In this document: piece by piece, positions 1-10,964 of the stretch
Layout of the letters: the number at the start of each line of letters is the position of its first letter
How positions within the stretch are numbered: position 1 is the stretch's first letter
Notes under the pieces: model-generated
Told to the model about the DNA's origin: nothing
Seen by the model: the letters and a program-made list of their open reading frames with translations, nothing else
Databases searched by the model: none
Assembly (NCBI GenBank): GCA_037447655.1
Contig: JBBHKE010000221.1
Span: forward strand, 10,072 to 74,071
Length of the DNA stretch: 64,000 nt
From: Zygnema cylindricum
Taxonomy: Eukaryota; Streptophyta; Zygnematophyceae; Zygnematales; Zygnemataceae
Direction of reading: 5' to 3'
Translations under genes and position numbers: made by a program

Positions 1-223
1 TTTTAGGGCGGAATTTTTATAACTTTATTTTGGTTTCTTCCTCTCGTTTAATTCTTTCTTTTTTTAATCTTCTTTTGTTTCTCTTCGATGTTTTTTGTTT
101 TAAACTTCATAGTACTGACTTCTGTCTCTGGAGGTTATCCCACCTCCGGTTGTGGTAGCTTCTCTTTGTTTTCTTTTAATTTTTTTCTTTCTTAATTTGC
201 TCTCCTTCTTTGGTTTTATTTCA

Positions 224-660
224 ATATTTTTAAGGCGGGATTTTCTTCAACTGTTTTCTAAAGCTGCAAAATATTGCATTACCTTAGTTTGTAAAAGAAG
301 AGAAAAAAACAACAATGAAATACTTTTCAGAGACAGGTTTTCTTTTGCGGGAACTGCTTTTCAAAACTGTGAAATATGGCATTATTGAGGTTTATAAAAT
401 AGGGTTAAAATAAAAACTTCCAAACGTTTTCCAGAGACAGGTTTTCTTTCGTGGGAACGGTTTTTAAAAACTGCGCAATATTGCATTATTTTGGTTTGTC
501 AAAAAAAAGGAAAATAAACACCGTCAAGTGGTTTTCAGAGACAGGTTGTCTTTTGAGCGAACTATTATTTAAAACTGCAAAAACTTACAATATTTTGGTT
601 TGGAAAATAAGAGAAGAAATAATACCTTGAAGTGTTTTTCGGTGAGAGGTTGGTCTGACT
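224..660. repeat. About 104-bp degenerate tandem repeat in MAPK intron 3, last unit overlapping exon 3
   Basis: The block cagagacaggtt recurs at 328, 432 and 536, and its diverged counterpart (cggtgagaggtt) at 640 lies inside exon 3, so the spacing is exactly 104 bp each time. A weaker unit starts near 224. The repeat unit therefore includes the 3' edge of exon 3 and its donor site. The unit at 536 still carries a GT where the donor would be. Confidence 0.8.
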
Positions 661-2455
661 GGATTACTTGCTGCAAATCGGAGGGCATTAAATCGTAGAC
701 GATATAAACATCTTTAAAAAGTCGAGGTCGCGCCGGACGAATGACGTCGCGAATACTCGCGATCTGCAGAAAAAAAAAGGAGCAAATAAATTTATTCATT
801 TTTTAGGGTTTTTCTGGGTTCCTAAGGTTTTTTACGGTTTTTTTTGGGGCTTTTAACCTTTTAAAAGGGTTTTTTAGGGTTATTTGCGGCCTTTCGATTT
901 AAAAATGATTGAATGGTCTTACGGTGAAATGTAATTAATCGGTTTTCAACAGGCAACATTACGGCGATTATTATTTGTTTTATTTTCATCTTTCAGAAAA
1001 CAATCAGGAAACATGAAAGGAACAGAGGGGAGAAAACAGAAGAAATAAAGAACTAAACAAAAAGTGCATAGGCAAAATGCTGTTACAAAATAAAAAACAT
1101 GAAGTAACGGGAAAACAAAAATTAAAAGAAAAAAGAGTAAAAGAAGAATTGATGCATTGTCATTGACATAAAAACTTAAGAAGACATCTCCCAAAGTACG
1201 ACTGTGGACGATAATTTGAACCGATAAAATCGACTAAGAAGTTCCTTTCTCATATAAGCTTGTTGTCAAAATCTTCAACAAAAAATTATGTTCCAAAATT
1301 TTATTTCCGAGTCAAATGACACACGCCGTTAACCTATTAAAACTGATAGTTTTAACTACAAAGTATAAATTTATACACTTACAAATAAAAAATAAACTGC
1401 AAAAATAAACCGTAGCATAATTTTTGAAAACGGGTCTTACATTCGGATGTTCCATGTGCCGTTGAATGACAACTTCCCTCAAAACTCTTTTTGCATCCAT
1501 CACATCTCGAAACGCGGTCGAGATTTTTTTTATGGCGACCGGTTCCTGAGTCGTGGCATCCAAAGCAGACCTGGAAAAACGGGCAGCAAAACAAAAACAA
1601 AAAAGAAAAGAGAAACAGAGCCTCGGTAAAACTCAATTGATCTGATTACCCTTGTCAGAAAACTTCAAATTTGCAGAAAGAAAAGCACAACACGTGAAAA
1701 AATATGACAAGAAGCTCTTTCCATTCTGTCCCTCCAATCCTACGACACTTCCCCCTTCTCCGTCCCCTGCCCCTCCCCCTCCATAGTTTTGAACATCATC
1801 GTGGATCTACACTACATATGGTTTTTAAAGAATGATTTACTGCACGGATGAGTTATTGTACATTCCTATGGTTGTGATCGGTTGAATGATATGATGTCAA
1901 CAAACAATTTCAATTCTAAATATACGCTTGAAAGCCAAAAAATATAGTTTATGCATCGAATTATGGCCCAACTTTTTTTGCGTGCGTCAATAAAAACCCC
2001 GACAAACTTAAAATTACGCATAGAATTGTGCACCGAAACTTTTGATGGTGGTCCATATCCAATAATCTGATTTTGTGTTAACATTCCCTAAGAAAAGCAA
2101 AGAAAGCAAGTAAAACAAATGCTTAAAAAGTTGAAGAACATGATTGCAATCAGTCGACGGCCCAATTTAGGTGAATCTTGAGCCTTTGAGGCAATTCTCG
2201 GGATCGAGTTAATGGTTTGAAGAAGAAAATAAAAAGCTCTCCCTCCACCCCTTAAACCCAAAAAACTCACGCCACAAATCCGTATCCTCCCCTTCCGAGC
2301 GCCTCCACCGGGGGAGCGTATCTCGGCGGCAACTCAAATGTGACACCGTAGACACTGTAGCGCACGTACCCTCCGTTACTCGTTCCGTTACCGTTACTGT
2401 TACCGCTTATGCTGCTGCTGAGACCACTCGAGCCCGCCTCCGCCTCGTCCACCAT
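626..2455 (-). CDS. Plant-type MAP kinase, 5' part (three exons, runs off left edge)
   Basis: Mitogen-activated protein kinase, a cytosolic and nuclear Ser/Thr kinase at the end of MAPKKK-MAPKK-MAPK cascades. Exons on the minus strand: 2271-2455 (ATG at 2455), 1441-1570 and 626-763; phases join exactly and introns are GT-AG. The joined 151 residues show the plant MAPK N-terminal block (YSVYGVTFELPPRYAPPVE), the Gly loop GRGGYGFVA, the catalytic Lys in VAIKK, the C-helix Glu in LREVVIQRHMEHPN, then IRDVIRP, DVYIVYDLM and SDQPLTEKHFK. The HRD, DFG and TxY parts would lie beyond position 1. The start is chosen because residues after it match the family. The frame stays open upstream only because the leader is pyrimidine-rich and lacks stops. 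Family assignment is firm; subgroup is not determined. Confidence 0.93.
780..900. repeat. TTTTAGGG-like tract in MAPK intron 2
   Basis: A T-rich stretch with irregularly repeated AGGGTTTTT-like words lies just upstream (in the sense of the gene) of exon 3. It resembles plant telomere repeat but is degenerate and not a true array. Confidence 0.6.
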
Positions 2456-2465
2456 GGTCTCGCGG

Positions 2466-2925
2466 CCCTGGAGGGCGAGAGAGAGAGAGGGGAGGGGGAG
2501 GGGCCGGAGAGCGGTCAAGCGGGGGAGAGGAAGGGAGAGGGGGGGGGGGGGGGGGGGGGGAGGGAGGGAGAAGAGGAAGAGGGAGGGCAAGGGTAGGGAG
2601 GGGGGGGGGAAGAGGGGGCGGAAAGGGAAGGGAGAATAGAGGGACGGAGGAGGGAGTGAGAGAGAGTTGTGTAAGTAGAGGGAGAGGGAGAGGGTGGGGC
2701 AGGGGGAGAGGGTGGGGGAGGGGGAGAGGGTGGGGCAGGGGGAGGGGGAGAGGGAGGGGGAGAGGGAGAGGGGAGAGGGAGAGGGTGGGGCAGGGGGAGG
2801 GGGAGAGGGGGGAAGAGGGGAGGGACGGGAGAGGGGAAAAGGGTGAAGCGGGGGAGAGGGGAGAGGGGGGGGGGGGGGGGCGGGGAGAGGGAGAGGGCGG
2901 GGGAGTAAGAGGAGAGAGAAACAAT
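2466..2925. repeat. Purine-rich tract upstream of the MAPK start codon
   Basis: About 460 bp of G/A on the plus strand (pyrimidine-rich in the MAPK sense strand), mostly GGGAGA-type words with G runs, begins about 10 bp upstream of the ATG. It probably lies in the leader and core promoter. Long Pro/Ser/Leu or Arg/Gly frames here are products of the repeat. Confidence 0.85.
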
Positions 2926-2960
2926 CAATTTTTTTGTTGAAGAACAGTTCAGAAATGTGA

Positions 2961-4425
2961 TATGGCAAAATAGGAAACATAATTCAGATGTTCATCTGTG
3001 TATTTTACGGCCTGGGTACCAATATAGAAGACAAACTTCAAAACTAAAATAACATGAATATTGGGTCTCGTAAAATCCTTTGGGCGATAATTACTATTGT
3101 TTCGACAACGCAAAACCAAACAAGAGGATAAGAAGAAGGAGAGAAAACAAGCATTTATAAAAGAACCCATATAGAAGTATTGAAGGATTCTTTACTAAAT
3201 AATCCGTTAAAAACCCAAATGGGAGAATTGACCGACATATGTACTCCCAAGGACAACTCTCCAAAGTCACAATTGGGGTGGAGGATGTTATTAGTTTTTT
3301 CAAGCTATTACTTTTCAAAAGCTCGTTTTCCAAAAGTTAGTAGTTTTCAAAAGTAAGTAGTTTTTATAAGTTAGCAGTTTTCAAAGTTATCAGGTTTCAG
3401 AAGTTTTCTTAAGTCATTAAATTTCCTAAGTTATTAGTTTTCTCAGGTTGGTTCTCAAGTCACTAATTTTCATTAAAACTTCAAAACTTAACATCAATCC
3501 TTTTTTTTTTTTCCTGGTTCCTTTCCTCATCGTTATTCATTTTTCAGCGTTGTTTTTTTCCGTCAACAATCCCAACTTGTGTTTGTATTTCCCTAAAAAT
3601 CAATCCAATTTGTTTCGCAAATTTTAAATAAGAATGAAACTTTTAAATGCGCATCATCGTTTTTCTTGCTCCATCTTATTTGAATTCACCTCCGAATCTC
3701 AAATTCAAAATTTTGCTTTCTTGAGAACCTTCACACATTCCACTCCAATCGCCACATTTTCAAGGAGACAAAGTTTTCTACAAATTTTCGTAGGTTTCAA
3801 GCTTTTCAAGGGTTTTTTAAGATTTTTTAGGGTTGTTTAAGATTGCTAAAGAGCGTAATTTCATGTTCTAACTGGTTTTTTCAATGGTTTTAGGATATTT
3901 TTAGGTTTTTCCAATATTTCAATACCATTCTACCCTTTCGAAAAACCTTAAAACCCTAAAAATCTCAAAATGTTCGGCAATTGTGCCTCTCCCATTGGGC
4001 CGTGAGACAGTCCTTCCTTCCCTCCCTCCCTCCCTCCCTCCCTCCCTCTCTTTGTCTTCTTCGCCTCTTACTTCCTTGCTGTCCTTTTCTTCCTTCCTTC
4101 TCCCCCCTATTGGCCATTGCCACGAGTGCCTAGCAATTGGGGGGGGAGGAGGGAGAAGAGGCGGAGACCCATGGCAATTGTTATGCAATTATTATTGTGG
4201 CGCTATTGGGAGTTTACCCCCTATTGGGAGTTTACCCCCTATTGGGAGTTTACCCCCTATTGTGTGGTATATATGTGTTATTTGGCGTTTCCACCGCTGG
4301 GCTTCTCTCCGAGCTTGGCGCGCCACAGGCGGCGAGTGCGCCGATCGGGAGAACCAAAGAAACAAACCGCCGCACGCACAGGCAGACCGGGGGCCTCCCT
4401 GCACCCCCCTCCTCTCCCAGCTCAC
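2961..4425. other. AT-rich stretch with degenerate repeats, no gene recognised
   Basis: Between the MAPK leader and the exon at 4426 I see no convincing coding sequence. It contains degenerate short repeats of AGTTTTCAAAAGT-type words at 3300-3480, a TTTTAGGG-like tract at 3780-3960, CCCT/CTTC repeats at 4018-4105, and just over three copies of an 18-bp unit (ctattgggagtttacccc) at 4203-4261. It may be an intron of the gene starting at 4656. Confidence 0.5.
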
Positions 4426-4656
4426 CAGGGGCTCCAGCAGCAGAGGCTGGCGGGCGTACGGACGACCGCCCCCCCCCTCCGCCGCCTCCTCGCCCTCCAC
4501 CTCCTCCTCGAAGTCGCCGCGCCGCACGACCACTTTCGCCGGCCGCCGGGGGGGGTCGAGGGAGGCGTCGGGGGGGGGGGGAGGGAGGGAGCCGCCGCCC
4601 TTCTCCCTCTCGTCCCCGTAGAGATCCGCCTCCGCCATGGGGTGGTCGACGTCCAT
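4426..4656 (-). CDS. Probable first exon of an unidentified acidic/proline-rich protein
   Basis: An ATG at 4656 opens a 77-codon frame that ends in phase 0 at a strong donor (CTG|GTGAGC, exon end 4426). The peptide starts MDVDHPMAEADLYGDEREK, contains a Pro run, then RRPAKVVVRRGDFEEEVEGEE and a Gly run. The sense-strand leader from 4660 to 4790 is pyrimidine-rich, as in two other genes here. I do not recognise the protein and found no downstream exons, so function is unknown. High GC and low complexity mean a chance open frame is possible. Confidence 0.45.
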
Positions 4657-4800
4657 CCTCAGGGGGGAGGAGAGAGAGAGGTAAGGAAGAGAGGAAGAGA
4701 GGGAGAGAGAGAGAGGACGAGGGAAGGAGAAGGAGAGAGTAAGGGGGGAGAGAGGGAGAGAGGGCGCGAGGAAAGAGAAAGAGGGAGGCAAAAATTAAAG

Positions 4801-5620
4801 GGTCTGATCCACTCCTCCCCTATTTTTTTTTGTTTTTATTTGCGTGTCGGCGGGCCTCGCCATGGCAGTCGTCTGCCTTCGCTCGCGGATCAGACGAAGG
4901 TACAGACGCGCCGCTGGCAGGCTCTGGGCTGCCGTACACTATTGTACGGCAAGGTACTGCGCTGCCGTACTTGTAACCGTTCAGAGGCGCGGGATGTTAG
5001 GAATTCGGAATTCTGATTCGTCGCGATGCGTGCGTCGAGGCTGGCCGTACGTAGTGCAGGTTTGAAATTTGGGTAGGGAAAAGTACAGTACGGTCACACG
5101 GGCGGGAAAGTACTGTACTGTGCCATTCTGAACATGGAGCCGGGGGCGGACCCGCCTGGAAATCCGGCAAAAAGCTACCGTAACCGTCGGGCGTCCAATG
5201 TGCGGCCGTACATACGTTTCTGTCCTTTTGTGTGTAGTCAACGATGTCGGCGCAGATTGTTGCTGCCACGTCAAGATGAGGTCGAGAGCCCTTTAATGTG
5301 ATTTCGCACTTTTTGTCGCACATAGATCTGACGGGTCCGTAGCGTCCCTCCTCGGTGGCTCTGGCAGGGAGCGGCGCCTGCCGCCCGGCCGCGCGTCCAG
5401 CCACGCCCGCGTGCGACCCGGCGACAGGCAGCAGACGGTACGCAGCGGCAGATGGCCGCGACCGGCCATCGAGGCGCACCGCTACAGTACAGTACAGTAC
5501 TGTACTGTACACTCCGGCCGTCTAGCGCCAACAGACGTCGCCTTTTCCGACTTAGCAGTTAGCACTCTAGCCGGCCGAGAAAGACGTCCCTTCGCCACGT
5601 TTACTTATCCGACGATAGTA
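4801..5620. other. GC-richer intergenic DNA with GTAC-type palindromes
   Basis: No gene recognised. The stretch is rich in GTAC, TACAG and TACGG words, including a perfect 24-bp palindrome of alternating GTACA/TGTAC words at 5487-5510 and the pair acagtacggt / agtactgtactg near 5085-5120. Confidence 0.5.
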
Positions 5621-6562
5621 CACCGTGTATCGTGTTAATTGCGTGGTTCACACTTGAAAAATGGGAAAACGGTATGGTATGAAAACGGTACTTTTTTTTG
5701 TCTGCCGTGAACTGGCACGTGACGCTAGCCTACGTCAACTAGCGTGTCGTGATACGAGCCACTTGCCCGTACGAAAAAGGAAACGCCTTGCGGACATGAT
5801 ATGTACGAATCCTTCCAAACCAAAATGTACTGCCACGCAAGCGTTTCTACAGACCGAAAATAACCGCGAAGGAACTTTTTTTGCATCGCGCTAGTCGACA
5901 AACTTACGTGCGTCTAAAGTTCACTGTAATGTAACTTGTACGGTGCTAATTTCAATTTTTTGGTACGGCTGCGGATTTTCTCGTTTTTGTCTAAGTTATG
6001 AAGGAAAACGACACGAAATAACTGTAACTTTACCACATGCGAAAATACCCTAAGTTTGCGACGGAATGAATTCTTGTACGGCTCACGTCCGTGCGCTTCG
6101 TTTTCGAAATTCTTCAAAAACGAAAAAGTGCATTCCGAACATGATGTCCGATGGCGGACGGCAGTTGCCGTTTGCTTTACGCAGCTGTCGAGTTTTGACT
6201 CATAGAACTGCATCTTTTGTCCTCCGCTACGCTCCAAAACGGTCGAAACCAACCGCCCCAACCGTCACCGCCGCGTTTTTTGTCATTTTATGAAATATGG
6301 CGTACTGATCCCAAAATTTATGACATCGTTTTCCCCTTTTTTCAAGTGTGAACCACGCAAATGTTTTACTCGTCTCTTAAAAGTGAAAACAGCTTTTCTC
6401 CGTACACACATGTCCGATTGTGGATCTGACGGTTGCGATTTAAATTTAACATTATCAGTTTCCGATTGACGGTTTCAAATTGAAAATCGGAAAAGTGTGT
6501 ACGGAGAAAAGAGGGTTTAAATGGCGAAAAAATTATTAACACTAATAGCGATTCACGGTGTA
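5621..6562. mobile_element. MITE A copy, split by another element
   Basis: The left end matches the TACACCGTG terminal repeat near 5618, and the right end (cactaatagcgattcacggtgta) is at 6538-6562. The palindromic core typical of the family (cttttctccgtacaca ... tgtgtacggagaaaag) lies at 6394-6510. An unrelated element (5641-6358) sits between the left end and the core, so this copy was probably inserted into. Confidence 0.65.
5641..6358. mobile_element. 718-bp terminal-inverted-repeat element B nested in MITE A
   Basis: The left end GCGTGGTTCACACTTGAAAA at 5641 is repeated in inverted form at 6338-6358. At least 21 bp match perfectly, and similarity extends to about 34 bp. No transposase is visible, so it is non-autonomous. 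I cannot define a clean target-site duplication. Confidence 0.75.
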
Positions 6563-6903
6563 GTGTTGTGTATCGGTAGCCATTTGCCGATTACCGATAT
6601 GTACCTTTTTTAATCTACCGGTAGCCAATATATCAATCCGATATCTCGGTATCGGAATTAAATCGATATATTGCGATGCATTAGCGACAAATATGGGGGT
6701 ATGATAATTATTGGCGATATCTATACGGTTTAGACCGTACATTTGTATAGTTTTGTACAAAAATACAAAACAAGCAGTCACACGTGACATGCCGCAATAT
6801 AAAAATAATACAGTATAGTATATAGTACTATGATATAGTTTACTATATTTTCTACACTTATCGGCGATACAAACTTGTTGGTTCCAGAGCGCTATACCAG
6901 GAC

Positions 6904-7592
6904 CAGAGGTCGCAAAAGTCAAAAAAAATCATACCCGAAACCGACCGTTTTTTTTTTCAAAATCTGAGTAACCGACGCCCGACCGAGTTTTGTCACGCTC
7001 CAAAATTGTTAACCGTTAACCGACCGTCGTTTACGAAAAAAAAAATACCGAATCTTGATTTTTCGCGACTAACCGTGCCCGTCCGTAACCGAAAAAGTAC
7101 AAAATTAATCAATGTACGTCGGAATAAGCCAATAATTACGATTTGTCGCGTTCCCTAAGATTTGCGAAATGAATAGTGTTACTACCGTGTCAGATTTGCG
7201 ACGTTTTGTCGCGTTGCCTAAGATTTGCGAAATGAATATTGTACTACCGTGTCAGATTAGCGACGCTTTGTCGCGTTCCCTTTGATTTGCGAAATAAATA
7301 GCTTACTACAGTACCGTGTCAGATTTGCGACGCTAATCATGATGTCACGTACTTCCACGATGCCAAAGAGTACAAAGTAGAAGAATGATGGATTATAGGG
7401 ACAGTACAAAATTTTCATTTTTTTTGGTTTTTTGGTTGACCGACCGTAACCGACCGTTTTTTTTTTTCCTGGTGAATCAACTGACCGTAACCGCCCGACC
7501 CCAAAAAATTGGCAACCGAATCCGTTCCGGATCCAGCGCGGGCGGTCGGTTAACGGTCGGTCACGGTTTCGGTTGAATGTTTGCGACCTCTG
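6904..7592. mobile_element. hAT-like element J with perfect 8-bp target-site duplication
   Basis: The ends are CAGAGGTCGCAAA (6904) and TTTGCGACCTCTG (to 7592). The 8 bp accaggac is present immediately on both sides (6896-6903 and 7593-7600). An 8-bp duplication with such ends is the hAT hallmark. The interior has a 62-63-bp tandem repeat and no transposase, so it is non-autonomous. It lies inside hAT-like element I. Confidence 0.85.
7143..7335. repeat. 62-63-bp tandem repeat, three copies, inside element J
   Basis: The unit beginning ttgtcgcgttccc and ending ccgtgtcagatttgcgacg starts at 7143, 7206 and 7268, with a few mismatches between copies. Confidence 0.85.
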
Positions 7593-7674
7593 ACCAGGAC
7601 CCCCTCACCGGCCCGATAGTTATCAGTATCGGTTTAATCGCGATACGTTTTGACCCGATACGCAACGCTAAAAA

Positions 7675-9864
7675 TTATACGACTTTGAGGGCTCCAGATG
7701 GCAGCGGTGGGTTTTAAACGTCGAGCGCCAAAACTTTTTTCGGCAATACCTTGTTGAAACGTTTTAAAACAATACAATGAGACAGAAACAAACCAAAAAA
7801 AACATATCTTTATCGTTTTTCTCATTTTTTTTTTTTTCTCTTTCTCTAGCTTAAAATTTTTTACTCATACATATTTATCAATTTACCGTACATTAGTATG
7901 GATAATAGTACGGTAAAAATAAAAAACAAAGCCTTAGAAAAGTTTAGACGTTATTTAAACGTATAAACGTGAAAAACTTAAAAGCCGAAGCACAAGACTG
8001 TTGATGGAGCGGCGGCGTGATTGGCCCTTTGTAATCCCCCAAGGAGCGTTTGACTTCAACGCGATTTGCCAAACCCTCGACTGGCGACTAGCCCTACTAA
8101 GGGCAAAACTTGAACGCGATTGGTCTATACCTTCCAGGAGTACGGACGACTGCGAGAGAATCCTTTGGCGTCCAAAATATGCGACATGACACAGAATAAC
8201 GCAAACGGATGGTGTAGATTACTCTCAAAATTCCCCGCGAAATATTTTAACCTTTTGTTTTCGGACGAACCTCGAAACGCCTTCAATATTGTACCAGCGG
8301 GGGAAAAGAAATGACGGAACTGCCCGACGGCTGTCCCATTCGCTTGACGGACAGTCTAAAATACCGTGTCACCATCGAAATTGTGCGTCCCCGCAAGACT
8401 TCCCTTCTTAAACTCTCACGCTACACGTGGCTCGATCGGGCAGGATTTTGCACAGACGAATACTGAACAACAGATTCAAAATTGTATACCAATCTCTCCA
8501 TTCTGTCCATATAAACTTTTAGAAAAGGTTTTCATGCAAAGGGGCAAAAAAAAACATTAAAAAAAAAACCTTAAACATATAAACCCTACTCATTGGGATA
8601 AAAAAACCTAAGAGTCAAAAGAAAATATTAAACAAACAAGCTAACCTAACTAAAACAATTATCTGCCTAAAAATATAAAAAACCTATAAGAAACCTACCA
8701 TAGGTGACTACCCACAACTACGAAAGTAGCGGATGTGCACAAAATTCCTTGGTGGAAGCTTTCGAAGGTTCCGCCCGTCAAGTGCAGCCATGCTTCGTGG
8801 AAGGAGAGCCAGAGCTAAAGCTCGCTGAATGGAAAATGGTGAATGTTGACACTAGGGAGCATTTAGAAAAAATAATAGGAACTCTACTGAAAAAATTTCG
8901 TGCACGATGAAGTAGGGAGTCGTAGGGACTCATCCAAAGATACGACAATCTCCACCACAAATAGGACAAACTAACTTGTGGGGTACGAGTTAGTTCCTTA
9001 TAAGTCGTTACGTCTCGCGCCACCACTCGTGTATGCAATGCCACACAAGGATAAATATATACCCCAGACAGATACGTGATGACAAATTACCAAGGCTCAT
9101 CCTAACATCGTGGAGGGAAACCAAGGCAACCTGAGGGCTTGTACGATCGTTGAAACGAGCAAACCGTTTGAAACGTTACCCCACTTCGACATCAACAACT
9201 ACAATTGCATCACTAATAAATCATGCACGACATACCTCTCAATTATATTTGGGGAATAATGTAAATAGTTATTTATAAATCAATAGGTAGGTTGCAATAA
9301 AAATTAGTGTTTTGCCAAAGTGGTGCGTGAGGCATTCCCATCCGTATATGTAAAGAAAATACAAATTATTGACGGGTTAATCGAAGTGTGATAAAAACGA
9401 CGTGGCTAGCAATGACGAACTAGCCTCGACCTAAACACGAACATAAGTGAGCAGCTTTTTTTAAGGTACAACCCACGAAGTTTAAAAATTCAACAATTTT
9501 TGCTTTCACACGAGTTACCACCATTGAAATTTATCATCAACAATGAAAGATGGAAAAGGTGCGACCTCATTTCGAGCCCCAAGCGATAAATAAGCCTCAT
9601 TAAATATTAATAGACAATATTATGCTTTATCGACGACTTGGGATAGAGTATGAACGTTATCGACAATCAAACGAGTGGTAATCATGGGGGGCATAAAGGC
9701 CCAACTATTTGAAAGAGAAAGTTAAGCAAAACATTTTGCCAACACTGTAAACGCCACTCGAGAGTCCAAAAGCGTACAAAGGTTTTATTAGCAAAGGTGG
9801 CCATAAGGGAGTTGTCCATCGTCTGCGAGCTCTTTTGGATCTATATCTCTTTTGGATCTATATC
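7675..9864. other. Intergenic DNA, no gene supported
   Basis: AT-rich sequence. A 67-codon open frame ending at 8910 (peptide with ELKLAEWKMVNVDTREHLEK) is the most protein-like stretch, but it has no recognised family or splice context. Sequence from about 9370 may be a decayed 5' extension of the LINE relic that follows. Confidence 0.4.
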
Positions 9865-10080
9865 CGGATTGCGTAGTCATTCGGATGGATGTGGCTAACG
9901 CGTTCAACAACACAATTGTTATTATTTGAGAATTGAAACAAGCGCCGTCAGCTTTATACCAAATATTTTCTTTAGTTTGTGTTATTTGTTTGTGGCGTTT
10001 CCCCTTTGAAATTCCTTAAATGATGGTGCCACCTTAGAACAAGGGATGTTTGATATGAGAGGATAGAAAGAGAGAAAGAG
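9865..10080 (+). pseudogene. LINE reverse-transcriptase relic (palm region)
   Basis: The plus-strand translation gives RMDVANAFNN, then after a stop ELKQAPSALYQIFS, then in another frame DGATLEQGMFDMRG. These correspond to the palm 'D..NAFN', 'ELR..P..L.QL.PF' and 'G.RQGD' regions of the LINE family seen more intact at 25940 and 42380. Stops and frame changes show it is dead. Confidence 0.55.
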
Positions 10081-10747
<667 letters not shown>

Positions 10748-10875
10748 GTTGAGAGAGAGTTTTTTGTCTTTTTGAGTGCGTTAAACACAATAAGGTTACC
10801 TGAAACAGCTACCTGCTATTATTCCAAGTGTCGATCTGTCCTCCTCCTTGGTCACAGCTGACACTGTTATTTCAT

Positions 10876-10952
10876 TTTTAGGGTTTCTGAGGGTTTTTCT
10901 AGGGTTGCGGGGAGCTCTTGGGTTTTCTTAGGATTTCTGAGGGTTTTTTGAA
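10876..10952. repeat. TTTTAGGG-like tract upstream of the PIA2-like start
   Basis: Repeated tagggttt / gagggttttt words end about 12 bp before the ATG at 10965. It may be part of the leader or promoter (telobox-like motifs occur in plant promoters), but the copies are irregular. Confidence 0.55.
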
Positions 10953-10964
10953 GCAAGAGTGAGG

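Larger units (their letters stand above)
6561..7674. mobile_element. hAT-like element I, copy 1 (TAGTGTTGTGTATCGG ends), interrupted
   Basis: It begins TAGTGTTGTGTATCGGTA at 6561 and ends in a degenerate inverted copy near 7655-7674. The flanks are rich in TATCGG/CGATA words, as in the copies at 28856 and 46558. A second hAT-like element (6904-7592) is inserted within it. No intact transposase. Confidence 0.65.

Noticed and set aside
224-660. The 104-bp repeats as a possible CRISPR array
   Set aside because: The repeats are degenerate along their whole length, adjacent with no spacers, and lie in a eukaryotic intron.
2267-2980. A 237-codon frame extending the MAPK first exon upstream
   Set aside because: Only the last 61 codons match MAPK. 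The upstream part is the CT-rich leader and is open only because of its composition.
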